Below, piece after piece: positions 18,615 to 27,534 of a stretch of DNA of 47,115 nucleotides. Made by a program: the position numbers and the translations under genes. Under the pieces are notes generated by a model, which saw only the letters and a list, made by a program, of their open reading frames with translations, had not been told where the DNA came from and ran no database searches. Position 1 is the stretch's first letter. Each line of letters begins with the position of its first letter. Location: assembly GCA_947491475.1 (NCBI GenBank), contig CANLKN010000018.1, forward strand, positions 1 through 47,115, in the 5' to 3' direction. The stretch is from Akkermansiaceae bacterium (GTDB taxonomy: Bacteria; Verrucomicrobiota; Verrucomicrobiia; Verrucomicrobiales; Akkermansiaceae).

Positions 18615-19898
18615 ATGCCCAACTTCCAATACGCAGCCCTCGACGCCAAAGGCGAAGAAACCACCGGCATCGTTTCCGCCAATAGCGAGGCGGAAGCCAT
18701 TCAGCAACTCCGCACCCAAGGCCTCTACCCCACCCAAATCCAGGAACAGGGTAAGGGCAAGAAAGGTGCCAAGACCGTTGCCCCCACCAAACGCAATGCC
18801 AAGGCCAAGGCCAAGGCATCCAAGTCCAATCTCGGCGGCCGTGTGAAGCCCAAGAACCTGATGATCTTCACCCGCCAGCTCGCCACTCTCATCGACTCCG
18901 GCCTGCCGCTGCTGCGCAGCCTGACCGTGCTCGAAAAACAGGAACCAAATCCGGTCCTGCGCGCCACCGTCGCAGCCCTCGCGGAGAATGTCCAAGGCGG
19001 CTCCACCTTCTCGGAATCGCTCGCCCAGCACCCCAAGATCTTCAACAAGCTCTACGTCAACATGGTCAAGGCCGGCGAACTCGGCGGTGTGCTTGAAATC
19101 GTCCTCAACCGTCTCGCCGAGTATCAGGAAAAGGCCCAGAAACTCAAAAACAAGATCGTTTCCGCGATGGTCTATCCGGTGATCGTCATGTTCATCGCCG
19201 TCGCCATCCTCGTCTTCCTGATGATTTTCATCGTGCCCAAGTTCAAGGAGATGTTCGCCAACACCGATCAGGAACTGCCGATGATTTCCAAGATCGTCTT
19301 CGGCACCTCGGAGTTCTTCCTGGCCCGGCCGCTCGTTCTTCCCAACATCGTTTTCGTCTTCATCGCCGTGGGCATCGGCGTGTTCCTCTTCAACCTCTGG
19401 GGCCGCAGCAAGGGCGGGCGCAAGGCCATCGACAGCGCCAAGCTCCACCTTCCCATCCTCGGCGACATCCAACGCAAGAGCGCCGTTTCGCGGTTCTCAC
19501 GCACGCTCGGCACCCTCGTCACCTCCGGTGTGCCCATCCTCCAGGCCCTCAACATCACCCGCGACACTGCCGGTAATGTGGTCATCTCCCAAGCCATCGA
19601 GAAGGTCCACGAGGCCGTCAAGGAAGGGGAAACCATCGTCACACCGCTGCAAGCCTCCGGCGTCTTCCCGAACATGGTCATTTCCATGGTGGACGTCGGC
19701 GAGGAAACCGGCCAACTCCCGGAAATGCTCCTCAAAGTGGCCGACGTCTATGACGATGAAGTGGACAACGCCGTCACCGCCCTGACCTCCATCCTCGAGC
19801 CGATCATGATCGTCTTCCTGGCCCTGATCGTCGGCTCCGTGGTCTTCGCGCTGTTCCTGCCGCTCATCAAGATGATCTCCACCATGGGCAACCAGTGA
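18615..19898 (+). CDS. gspF: Type II secretion / type IV pilus inner-membrane platform protein
   Basis: This 427-residue GspF/PilC homologue is the membrane platform on which the ATPase acts. The N-terminus PNFQYAALDAKGEETTG is typical. Two copies of the T2SSF domain follow, each with a helical bundle (ARQLATLIDSGLPLLRSL; FSRTLGTLVTSGVPILQAL) and membrane spans near 190-220, 245-265 and 395-420. Between the start domain and the first T2SSF domain lies an unusual Lys/Ala-rich linker of about 35 residues (GKGKKGAK ... KAKAKASKSN). The start is the ATG at 18615; the frame is open upstream only because it is antisense-free spacer. Confidence 0.92.
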   Translation: MPNFQYAALDAKGEETTGIVSANSEAEAIQQLRTQGLYPTQIQEQGKGKKGAKTVAPTKRNAKAKAKASKSNLGGRVKPKNLMIFTRQLATLIDSGLPLLRSLTVLEKQEPNPVLRATVAALAENVQGGSTFSESLAQHPKIFNKLYVNMVKAGELGGVLEIVLNRLAEYQEKAQKLKNKIVSAMVYPVIVMFIAVAILVFLMIFIVPKFKEMFANTDQELPMISKIVFGTSEFFLARPLVLPNIVFVFIAVGIGVFLFNLWGRSKGGRKAIDSAKLHLPILGDIQRKSAVSRFSRTLGTLVTSGVPILQALNITRDTAGNVVISQAIEKVHEAVKEGETIVTPLQASGVFPNMVISMVDVGEETGQLPEMLLKVADVYDDEVDNAVTALTSILEPIMIVFLALIVGSVVFALFLPLIKMISTMGNQ

Positions 19899-20124
19899 GC
19901 CGGAAAAGTGGCCCGGGCGTCCCGCCCGGAGCCCCGTTTGATTGAAGATTGATGATTGACGATTTTCGATAGTTGATCTGCCGGAGCAGCCTCTCAACAG
20001 CCAATCACCCATTCAAAAATCTACCATCATCAGTCGTCAATCGAACCCATTCAGACGCCTGAAATCCCAGATAATCCGTGTAATCCGTGGTTTCTTAACC
20101 CGCATTCAGGCACAACCCACCGTC

Positions 20125-20715
20125 ATGAAAATTCCATCCCGCCGCCATCCCGCCGCCTTCACCCTCATCGAGTTGATGGCGGTGATCACCATCATCGTCA
20201 TCCTCGCCGGCATGGTCGTCGGCGGCCTTGGCTACGTGAACGAAAAGCAGGCCCGCGAAAAAGCCAAAATCCAGATCGCCCTGCTCTCCAAGGCGCTTGA
20301 GGAATACAAGCTGGACATGGGAGCTTATCCGGGATCGACCGCCGCATTCGGTGGTGCCACTGCCACTGGAGCTGGCGGAGATTTCAGCCAAGTGCTATAC
20401 AATGCGTTGTTTTTCGAAGGCTATCAATATACCAGCCCAAGCACTCCGCCATCCAACTGGACCAAGGCTACCAAGATTTACCTCCCCGAGTTGGATCCGA
20501 GAAACTCGAAACAGGGGTGGGTCACCGCCTCAACCGCTGCAACTCCATCCACCAACCTCAAAATCATAGATCCATGGGGCGCTAACTACCTTTATCGTGT
20601 TGGGTCCAACGCCCAGAATCCCGATTTTGATCTCTGGTCGAAAGGCAAGGATGGCAGGCACAACAACGGAACACTCAGCCACGCCGACAACCGCGACGAC
20701 GTCCGGAATTTCTAA
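20125..20715 (+). CDS. gspG: Major pseudopilin GspG
   Basis: This 196-residue protein has a short basic leader, a prepilin peptidase site A11/F12 with Glu at +5 (AFTLIELMAV) and the GspG pattern KAKIQIALLSKALEEYKLDMGAYPG, then a C-terminal part with DPWGANYLYR and SKGKDG, where family members bind calcium. The residue before the cleavage site is Ala where Gly is usual. It probably polymerises into the pseudopilus of the secretion machine encoded upstream. A 226-bp spacer with partly repeated sequence separates it from gspF, so it may have its own promoter. Confidence 0.9.
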   Translation: MKIPSRRHPAAFTLIELMAVITIIVILAGMVVGGLGYVNEKQAREKAKIQIALLSKALEEYKLDMGAYPGSTAAFGGATATGAGGDFSQVLYNALFFEGYQYTSPSTPPSNWTKATKIYLPELDPRNSKQGWVTASTAATPSTNLKIIDPWGANYLYRVGSNAQNPDFDLWSKGKDGRHNNGTLSHADNRDDVRNF

Positions 20716-20748
20716 GGTAAAGCTCAGAAATCCTGATTCTGATACGGT

Positions 20749-20845
20749 CCAGCGCTTTACCCGCTGGCACAACAACCGGACGAAGCAACACGGCAGATTC
20801 TGTGCGTCGACGAAAACGCCGTTTCTCGTCCTAATCCATAGGACG
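20749..20845 (+). promoter_or_regulatory. Possible structured leader before ackA
   Basis: The gap between gspG and ackA holds a 6-bp hairpin CCAGCG/CGCTGG (20749-20767), then a 9-bp stem with one bulge starting GACGAAAAC (20809-20817 with 20821-20830), then a perfect 7-bp stem CGTCCTA/TAGGACG (20827-20833 with 20839-20845). The last two share bases 20827-20830, so they cannot form together. One of them may terminate gspG transcription; the pair could also act as an attenuator. No T-run is present. Confidence 0.3.
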
Positions 20846-20880
20846 TTCATCACCTGGTTCGTCAATTTTCCAAGAATCCC

Positions 20881-22077
20881 ATGCTCACCGATCCATCTTC
20901 AGGCACCGCATGCGTCATCGTGATCAACTGCGGCAGTTCGTCGCTGAAATTCGCCGTGCTGCCGGTGGAAGGTGAAAACACCCTGATCAAGGGACTCGCC
21001 GAGCGGCTTGGCGGACCGGAGGCCGTGCTCAAAATCGAGCGCAACGGGGAGGACATCCGCATTCCGATGCCCGGTGCCACGCACCGGGACGCCTTGCAGG
21101 AAGCGGTCGGCCGGATGAGCGGGCTGCGGCCGCTGGGAATCGGCCACCGGATGGTGCATGGCGGCGAGGAGTTCACCGGATCCGCAGTGATCTGCGATGA
21201 CATGATGGCGGCGGTCGAGCGATGCAGCAGCCTGGCTCCGCTACACAACCCGGCCAACCTGGTGGGCGTGCGCACCGCCCGTGAATTGTTTCCCGAGCTT
21301 CCGCAAGTGGCGGTGTTCGATACCGCCTTCCACCAGTCGATTCCGCCAAAGGCTTATCTCTATGCCATACCGCGGAGTTATTATGAAGAACTCAAGGTGC
21401 GGCGTTATGGTTTCCATGGCACCAGCCATCATTATGTTTCGCTGGAAACCGCGCGCTTGTTGGGAAAACCCGCGGATCAAACCAGCCTGATCACCATGCA
21501 TCTTGGAAATGGTTGCAGCGCGTGCGCGATCAAGAACGGGCGCAGCATGGATTCCACCATGGGACTCACTCCCAGCGAGGGGCTCATGATGGGCACCCGC
21601 AGCGGCGATGTGGATCCGGCACTGCACCAGTTCCTCCAGGACCAGACCGGCATGCGCCTCAGCGAGATCACCACCATGCTCAACTCGAAAAGCGGGCTGC
21701 TCGGCTTGTCCGGGCTTAGCAATGACATGCGCACGCTTTCCGAGGCTGCCCGCGGAGGCCATGAACTCGCCCGCCTCGCCATCGAGGTTTTCTGCTACCG
21801 CCTCGCAAAATCCGTTTACGGCCTGATGGCGGCGCTGGATTCGCTCGACGCGCTGGTTTTCACCGGCGGCATCGGCGAGAACTCCGCCGAAGTCCGTGCT
21901 CTGACAGCCGCTCATTTCAAGATCGCCGGCTTGATGCTCGATGAAAACAAAAACGCCAGCCACGGCCGCGATGACGGTGGCGTGATCAGTTCACCTGAAA
22001 GCCGCATTCCCTGCATGGTGGTCCCCACCAACGAGGAACTCATGATCGCCCGCGAAACGCTGCGACTCATTTCCTGA
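20881..22077 (+). CDS. ackA: Acetate kinase
   Basis: AckA interconverts acetyl phosphate plus ADP and acetate plus ATP. The 398-residue protein carries VIVINCGSSSLKF at the N-terminus, HRMVHGGE, FDTAFHQS, the RRYGFHGTSHHYV catalytic segment, the adenosine-loop HLGNGCSACAIKNGRSMD with GLMMGTRSGDVDP, and FTGGIGENS. All are standard acetate kinase motifs, and the length is normal. It lies 14 bp upstream of pta on the same strand, forming the usual ackA-pta operon for acetate overflow, substrate-level ATP formation and acetate uptake. Confidence 0.95.
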   Translation: MLTDPSSGTACVIVINCGSSSLKFAVLPVEGENTLIKGLAERLGGPEAVLKIERNGEDIRIPMPGATHRDALQEAVGRMSGLRPLGIGHRMVHGGEEFTGSAVICDDMMAAVERCSSLAPLHNPANLVGVRTARELFPELPQVAVFDTAFHQSIPPKAYLYAIPRSYYEELKVRRYGFHGTSHHYVSLETARLLGKPADQTSLITMHLGNGCSACAIKNGRSMDSTMGLTPSEGLMMGTRSGDVDPALHQFLQDQTGMRLSEITTMLNSKSGLLGLSGLSNDMRTLSEAARGGHELARLAIEVFCYRLAKSVYGLMAALDSLDALVFTGGIGENSAEVRALTAAHFKIAGLMLDENKNASHGRDDGGVISSPESRIPCMVVPTNEELMIARETLRLIS

Positions 22078-22091
22078 AAAACCATTCCATC

Positions 22092-24257
22092 ATGAAACAT
22101 ACCTTCTTTCTTGGTGCATCGGGTGCCGGTGTCGGCCTCACCTCGGTCTGTCTCGGCGTGGTCCGCGCGCTCGACCGCCGCGGCATCCGTGTGGGTTTCT
22201 GCAAGCCGATCAGTCAGGATCACTCCACCACCGGAGAAGCCGATCCCTCCTCTCTTTTCATCCGCACCACGATGGGGAAAACCCCACCGGAGCCCATTCC
22301 CATCCAGCAGGCCGATGACTATGTGCGCGAAGAGCACATCGACGACCTGATGGAGCGCGTGGTCGAAAAAATCAGCATCGCCGCGGAAGCCGCGGATGTG
22401 GTGATTGTGGAAGGCCTGCTGCCCGCCGAGGGACGCACTTTCAACAACCGCCTCAACCGCCTGATGGCCAGCAGCCTCGATGCGGAGGTCATTCTCGTCA
22501 CCACCCTCGGCGAGGAAAGCCCGCAGGAATTCGAGCGCAAGGTGGAAACCCTCGCCGCGCTTTACGGCGGAATCGACAATCCCAAGCTCATCGGCTGCAT
22601 CATCAACAAGATCGGCAAGGCGCGGCAGGAATCCGAGACCGGACTGGTCCCCATCGTGGACTCCTCCTCCGACGGCAATAGCGCTGAAGTCACCTCTGCC
22701 GAGGAAGCCGCAGCCGCCGTCAAACGCCTGCTCGGCGGGTGCTCCTTGTTCAACAGCGGGCAGTTCGAACTGCTGGGAGCCATCCCATCCAACAGCACGC
22801 TGCAATCGTTCCGCACGATTGATGTGGCAAGACACCTCAATGCCGAAGCGATTTCCGCCGGAGACATGGCCAGGCGCCGGGTGCATTCCGTGGCACTCTG
22901 CGCGCGCACCGTTTCCGGGATTCATCATGTTTTCGCGCCGGGCGCCCTGCTGCTCATGCCCTCGGACCGCGAGGACGTCATCATCGCCGCCGCGCTCGCC
23001 GCCCTCAACGGCGTGGCTCTGGCAGGCATTGTGCTAACAGGCAACACCCCGTTGAGCGCAGGGCTGATGGAACTCTGCCACCGTGCCCTTGAAACCGGGC
23101 TGCCAGTGCTCAGGGTGCGCACCGGGAGCTATCAAACCGCGCTCAACCTTGCAAAGATGAGCGCCGAAGTGCCGCCGGATGACACCGAACGCATGAACCA
23201 CGTGATGGACTACATCGCCCGCGGCATTTCAGGTCTAAAACTCGAGAACCGCTGCAAGGTCGAACTGGTCGTGCGCATGTCGCCCGCGGCCTTCCGCCAC
23301 AAGCTGGCGTCGCGCGCGCGTGAGTTGGACCGCCGCATCATCCTGCCGGAGGGCGACGAACCACGCACCATCCAGGCCGCGGTTTCCTGCTGCCAGCGCA
23401 AGATCGCACGCTGCGTCCTTTTGGGCGACCCCGTGGAAATCCGCCGCGTGGCCGCCGCCAATGGCGTGACGCTTCCCGATGAAATCGAGATCCTCGATGC
23501 GGCGGCGCTGCGCCCGCGCTACGTCGCGCCGCTGGTGGAAATGCGCAAAAACAAGAATCTCAGCGAACACGACGCGCTCGAAGCACTCGAGGACAATGTG
23601 ATGCTGGGCACCATCATGCTCGCCATGGGCGAGGTGGACGGCCTTGTTTCCGGGGCCGTGCATTCCTCAGCCAATACGATCCGCCCGGCGCTGCAACTCA
23701 TCAAAACCCATCCCGATGCGCGCGTGGTTTCCTCCGTCTTCTTCATGTGCCTGCCGGAGCAGGTGCTGGTCTATGGCGATTGCGCCGTGAATCCGAATCC
23801 GGATGCCGAGGCCCTCGCCGATATCGCCATCCAAAGCGCGGAAACCGCCGAACAGTTCGGCATCCCCGCCCGCGTGGCGCTCATCAGTTATTCCACCGGC
23901 GAGTCCGGCACCGGTGCGGAGGTGGAAAAAGTCCGCAAGGCCGCCGCCATCGCCAAGACCCTGCGGCCGGATCTTCTGTTAGACGGTCCGTTGCAATACG
24001 ACGCAGCCGCAATCGCCGACGTCGCCGCCACCAAGGCCCCGGATAGCCCGGTGGCCGGCAATGCCACGGTCTTCGTTTTCCCGGACCTCAATACCGGCAA
24101 TACCACCTACAAGGCTGTGCAACGCAGCGCCAACCTCATCAGCATCGGCCCCGTGCTGCAAGGCCTGCGCAAGCCGGTCAACGACCTCTCGCGCGGCGCA
24201 CTGGTGGACGACATCATCTACACCATCGCCGTCACCGCCATCCAGAGCGAGCGGTGA
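22092..24257 (+). CDS. pta: Phosphate acetyltransferase, long form
   Basis: Pta interconverts acetyl-CoA plus phosphate and acetyl phosphate plus CoA. This is the long, 721-residue type: an N-terminal P-loop-like dethiobiotin-synthetase-fold domain (FFLGASGAGVGLTSVCLGVVRAL), a DRTGG-like middle domain (about 215-330) and the catalytic PTA domain from about residue 395 (RIILPEGDEPRTIQAA; VMLGTIMLAMGEVDGLVSGAVHSSANTIRPALQ; FVFPDLNTGNTTYKAVQR). In enterobacterial homologues the N-terminal part is regulatory. It forms an operon with ackA. The frame is intact and of normal size. Confidence 0.95.
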   Translation: MKHTFFLGASGAGVGLTSVCLGVVRALDRRGIRVGFCKPISQDHSTTGEADPSSLFIRTTMGKTPPEPIPIQQADDYVREEHIDDLMERVVEKISIAAEAADVVIVEGLLPAEGRTFNNRLNRLMASSLDAEVILVTTLGEESPQEFERKVETLAALYGGIDNPKLIGCIINKIGKARQESETGLVPIVDSSSDGNSAEVTSAEEAAAAVKRLLGGCSLFNSGQFELLGAIPSNSTLQSFRTIDVARHLNAEAISAGDMARRRVHSVALCARTVSGIHHVFAPGALLLMPSDREDVIIAAALAALNGVALAGIVLTGNTPLSAGLMELCHRALETGLPVLRVRTGSYQTALNLAKMSAEVPPDDTERMNHVMDYIARGISGLKLENRCKVELVVRMSPAAFRHKLASRARELDRRIILPEGDEPRTIQAAVSCCQRKIARCVLLGDPVEIRRVAAANGVTLPDEIEILDAAALRPRYVAPLVEMRKNKNLSEHDALEALEDNVMLGTIMLAMGEVDGLVSGAVHSSANTIRPALQLIKTHPDARVVSSVFFMCLPEQVLVYGDCAVNPNPDAEALADIAIQSAETAEQFGIPARVALISYSTGESGTGAEVEKVRKAAAIAKTLRPDLLLDGPLQYDAAAIADVAATKAPDSPVAGNATVFVFPDLNTGNTTYKAVQRSANLISIGPVLQGLRKPVNDLSRGALVDDIIYTIAVTAIQSER

Positions 24258-24278
24258 GCTTGGGTTTGTGGCTCAAGC
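24258..24278. terminator. Weak hairpin between convergent genes
   Basis: GCTTGGG and CTCAAGC can pair over seven positions (one G-T) around a seven-base loop in the 15-bp gap between the pta stop and the end of the convergent membrane protein gene, slightly overlapping the latter. No T-run follows. It may serve as a bidirectional stop. Confidence 0.3.
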
Positions 24279-24644
24279 CCGGTTGCGGCGCGCGGCGATG
24301 AACGAGCGGATGGCCGCCACGAAAAACACGCCGCAGGTGAGAAACAACACCACCGCTCCCTGGACGGAGGCTTGGGTGAAATCCAATCCACGCACCTTGA
24401 TGGGCATGTAGGCGCCGACCATGCCGATCAACGCGGCGATCACCGCCACGTGCATCGCGTGCTTGTGAAGCGCTGGCCTGAGGGTGGCTGCAAGCCACGC
24501 CAGCAGGAATACGCCGCCGATCCATGCGGGAATCAACGCGGTTTTGGAAACCACTCCCGTTTGGGCGTTGGGAGCGCCCTGGGTGTAGCCGTAGAGTCCG
24601 ACGAGTATGCAGATGATGGCGGTGACGAGTGTGAGCTTGCGCAT
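24273..24644 (-). CDS. Small four-span membrane protein
   Basis: This 123-residue protein is nearly all hydrophobic, with four predicted spans (MRKLTLVTAIICILVGLYGY; LIPAWIGGVFLLAWLAA; AMHVAVIAALIGMVGAY; ASVQGAVVLFLTCGVFFVA) and a basic C-terminus (RSFIAARRNRA). I do not recognise a named family, though similar short four-span proteins are common in Verrucomicrobiota and Planctomycetota. The start is the ATG of MRKLTLV; upstream codons look like promoter sequence of the divergent genes. It is convergent with pta. Confidence 0.75.
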   Translation of the reverse strand: MRKLTLVTAIICILVGLYGYTQGAPNAQTGVVSKTALIPAWIGGVFLLAWLAATLRPALHKHAMHVAVIAALIGMVGAYMPIKVRGLDFTQASVQGAVVLFLTCGVFFVAAIRSFIAARRNRA

Positions 24645-24756
24645 GGTGGCATTTGATGGGGTTGCGCAATGATTCTCCCGAGGATTCGCTTTCCTGCAAG
24701 CGCGATGGTGGAATTTGGATTGACCACCTGCGCCGCCCGCTAAGACTCGCAGCAGC

Positions 24757-24852
24757 ATGAAACAACTGATTGTTTCCGTCCTCCTCATCACCCTCGCCAG
24801 CCAAGTTGCGGTCGCCGCCGCCGGCACTGCCTCCAGTCTGATGCGCGCGTAG
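24757..24852 (+). CDS. Possible 31-residue signal-peptide-like ORF
   Basis: ATG at 24757 opens a 31-codon frame encoding MKQLIVSVLLITLASQVAVA followed by eleven further residues. It looks like a complete secretion signal with a cleavage site after AVAA and almost no mature part. It lies 23 bp before the gene for the unknown secreted protein. It may be a leader peptide, the start of a gene destroyed by deletion, or chance. Confidence 0.25.
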   Translation: MKQLIVSVLLITLASQVAVAAAGTASSLMRA

Positions 24853-24875
24853 CCCGGAGAATCCTTCGATACCCC

Positions 24876-26114
24876 ATGAAAACCATTCATCTAACGACCA
24901 TTGCGGCCATCGCGCTTTGCCAGACCGCACCTGCCCAGGCACCCGCCGCGCTTGAAAGCGCCGTGACGCTCAACGCCGCCGACCTGCTGCCCGCCGAGCA
25001 GTTGCGCGGAGACTCCCACCGCGTCCGGGACATGGTGGTGACGGATGGTTTCCTCGCGCATTTCGAGATCGATACCGACTTCGGCACCTTCGAAGCGGTG
25101 GGCGTGCCGCAGGTGAAGCAGCGCATTGCGGAAGCCAATGCCATCCGCAAATTAGTGGAAACCTCCAAGACCGACTTGTTTGCCGAAGGCCTGAAACGTT
25201 CCATCAACCAGCCGATCGATGCAGTGAAAAACATTGCCAAGGACCCGGTGACTTCGATCAAGCGCGCGCCGAAAACCGTCGGCCACTTCTTCAGCAAGGT
25301 GGGCGCATCCGTCGAGCGCGGCGTGGACAGGATCAAGGCGGACAATGAAGCAGGCCATGGCCCGTCTGCCGCTGCGATCGGCGCATCCGCGAAGAATGCC
25401 GCCGGATTCGACAAAGCGAAACTCGATACCGCCCGCCAGCTCGGGGTGGACCCTTATTCGGATAACAAGAGCTTGCAGGAGGAAATGGACAAAGTCACCT
25501 GGGCCTTCTTCGCGGGTGGCCTGCCCTTGCGCATCGGGGCTGCCGTCGCCTCCGCCGGTGTCGCCGTCGCCGCCACCAACATGGTTGGCATTCCCGAGGA
25601 AACCTACGCGCTCACCCAAGCCGAACTCGCCCTGCGTGACAACAAGTCCCTCACCGCGATGGGGCTCAAGGAAGAAGACATCAGCAATTTCCAAATCCAG
25701 CCGAACCTGAGCACCACGCGCCGCCACCGCATCGTCAAGGCGCTCGAAGCCATGCCCGCGGCCACCGGCCGCGGGCGCATCATCCTGCTCGCCAATTCCT
25801 GTGAAACCACCGATCAGGCGGATTTCCTGATCGCGGCGCTCGAAATGCTTGTGGAACGCCAGCGCACGGGTGCCTCCGATTACAAGCAGCTCCACGTCTT
25901 CGGCCGTCTGCCGGGTGCCACCACTGCCACCGGCATGTTGGAAGTTCCGGCACCGGTGGATCACGTCACATGGACCAGTCAGGTCGCGGCTTTCGCCAGC
26001 CGCAATGACCTCGGCACCGCGCCCAAGACGCTTATCCATACCGGCAGACTCTCGCCCGCCACCGCAGCCGGCTTCACCGCTGCCGGATGGCAGACGGTCG
26101 CCGTGCCTTATTGA
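24876..26114 (+). CDS. Unknown secreted protein
   Basis: I do not recognise this 412-residue protein. It has a signal peptide (KTIHLTTIAAIALCQTAPAQA). The first part of the mature chain (LRGDSHRVRDMVVTDGFLAHFEIDTDFGTFEAVGVPQ) looks like a strand-rich domain. Next comes a helical stretch with repeated short amphipathic segments (GLKRSINQPIDAVKNIAKDPVTSIKRAP), a moderately hydrophobic segment near 205-235, and a mixed C-terminal domain (GRGRIILLANSCETTDQADFLIAALEMLVERQ) with alpha/beta character. The nearest downstream gene is a phosphofructokinase 42 bp away, but shared function is not evident. Confidence 0.7.
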   Translation: MKTIHLTTIAAIALCQTAPAQAPAALESAVTLNAADLLPAEQLRGDSHRVRDMVVTDGFLAHFEIDTDFGTFEAVGVPQVKQRIAEANAIRKLVETSKTDLFAEGLKRSINQPIDAVKNIAKDPVTSIKRAPKTVGHFFSKVGASVERGVDRIKADNEAGHGPSAAAIGASAKNAAGFDKAKLDTARQLGVDPYSDNKSLQEEMDKVTWAFFAGGLPLRIGAAVASAGVAVAATNMVGIPEETYALTQAELALRDNKSLTAMGLKEEDISNFQIQPNLSTTRRHRIVKALEAMPAATGRGRIILLANSCETTDQADFLIAALEMLVERQRTGASDYKQLHVFGRLPGATTATGMLEVPAPVDHVTWTSQVAAFASRNDLGTAPKTLIHTGRLSPATAAGFTAAGWQTVAVPY

Positions 26115-26156
26115 TCCCGCCGCATCCGCGCATCTCCACCCCAATCACACACCGCA

Positions 26157-27491
26157 ATGCACTCTGACGCCGTCACGTCGGGCGATCTCAATATCACCAA
26201 CCTCGGCCCGCGCGAAATATCCTCGCCCGCCAACACCCGCGACTTCGCGCATGATGGCAGTTGCTGGCACACCGATGGCGACCGCATCGTGCTCAATGAT
26301 CACATGGACTCGATCCGCGATGCCATGCGTCTTGATATCGACCCGCCATCCATCGAACTGGCTGGCCCGCGGCGCGAAATTTTCTTCAAGCCGGCGGATA
26401 CCTGCATCGCAATCGTCACCTGCGGCGGTCTATGCCCGGGCATCAACGATGTGATCCGCTCAATCGTGATGCAGGCCTATTACACCTACGGCGTGCGCGA
26501 GATTCTCGGCATCCAATACGGCTATGAAGGGCTTGATCCGGCATTCGGCCACAAGCCGATCGAACTCACGCCGGACCGGGTGATGAACATCACCAGCTTC
26601 GGCGGCTCGATCCTCGGCACCTCGCGGGGCAAGCGCGATGTGAAGGTGATGGCCAACCGCCTCGAAGCACTCGGAGTGAACATTTTATATGTTATCGGTG
26701 GTGATGGATCGCAGCGCGGCGCACAAGTCATCCATGAGGAGCTCCAGCAGCGCGGCAGCCGCATCGCCGTGATCGGTGTGCCCAAGACCATTGATAATGA
26801 CATCATGTTCATGGACCGGAGTTTCGGCTATCAAACCGCGTTTGCCGTGGCCTTCCATGCCGTCACCTCCGCGCACACCGAGGCCAAAGGCGCGCGCAAC
26901 GGCGTGGGCTTGGTAAAACTGATGGGCCGTGATTCCGGTTTCATCGCCTGCTCCGCCGCCCTCGCCACCGGGGATGCAAATGCCGTGCTCATCCCCGAAG
27001 TCCCCTTCCGCCTCGATGGCGAAACCGGCTTGTTCGCCCTCATCGAACAGCGTCTCGCCAGTCGCGGCCACGCGGTGGTCATTGCCGCAGAGGGCGCAGG
27101 CCAGGATCTGATTCCGGATGCGGAGCACGCCACCGACGCCTCCGGCAACAAACTCCATGCCGACATCGGCATCTTTCTCAAGGAACGAATCGCCGCCCAT
27201 TTCATGAAGCGGGGAATCGAAGCCAATCTCAAATACATCGATCCGAGTTATCTCATCCGCAGCGTGCCAGCCTCGCCGGAGGACCGGATTTTCTGTCTCA
27301 ATCTCGGCCGCCACGCGGTGCATGCCGGCATGGCGGGCAAGACCGGTATGGTGGTCGCGCGATGGCATCAGAGTTATGTGCATCTGCCAATGAGCCTGGT
27401 CACCCGCGGCCGTCGCAAGGTGGATCCTTCCGGAGACTTGTGGCGCTCGGTGATCGAGTCCACCGGCCAACCCACGCGGATAGGAGTTTGA
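26157..27491 (+). CDS. pfkA: ATP-dependent 6-phosphofructokinase
   Basis: This enzyme phosphorylates fructose 6-phosphate in glycolysis. The 444-residue protein belongs to the long group of the PFK family: CGGLCPGINDVIRSIV, GGSILGTSRG, VIGGDGSQRGA, VPKTIDNDI with the catalytic Asp, SFGYQTAF and KLMGRDSGFIA. In the motif after GGD the residue is Gly, as in ATP-dependent enzymes, whereas pyrophosphate-dependent ones have Asp; the Lys in PKTIDND occurs in both plant-type ATP and PPi enzymes. The phosphate donor should therefore be ATP, but this is inference from two positions. An N-terminal extension of about 80 residues precedes the core. Confidence 0.9.
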   Translation: MHSDAVTSGDLNITNLGPREISSPANTRDFAHDGSCWHTDGDRIVLNDHMDSIRDAMRLDIDPPSIELAGPRREIFFKPADTCIAIVTCGGLCPGINDVIRSIVMQAYYTYGVREILGIQYGYEGLDPAFGHKPIELTPDRVMNITSFGGSILGTSRGKRDVKVMANRLEALGVNILYVIGGDGSQRGAQVIHEELQQRGSRIAVIGVPKTIDNDIMFMDRSFGYQTAFAVAFHAVTSAHTEAKGARNGVGLVKLMGRDSGFIACSAALATGDANAVLIPEVPFRLDGETGLFALIEQRLASRGHAVVIAAEGAGQDLIPDAEHATDASGNKLHADIGIFLKERIAAHFMKRGIEANLKYIDPSYLIRSVPASPEDRIFCLNLGRHAVHAGMAGKTGMVVARWHQSYVHLPMSLVTRGRRKVDPSGDLWRSVIESTGQPTRIGV

Positions 27492-27534
27492 TGATTCATT
27501 TCGCCGCATCCATCAGCCTCGTATCTTCCACATC

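Noticed and set aside
19899-20124. Repeated GATTGA/ATTGACGA phrases as a CRISPR-like or attachment site
   Set aside because: The repeats are short, irregular and unevenly spaced; nothing beyond low-level sequence similarity could be shown.
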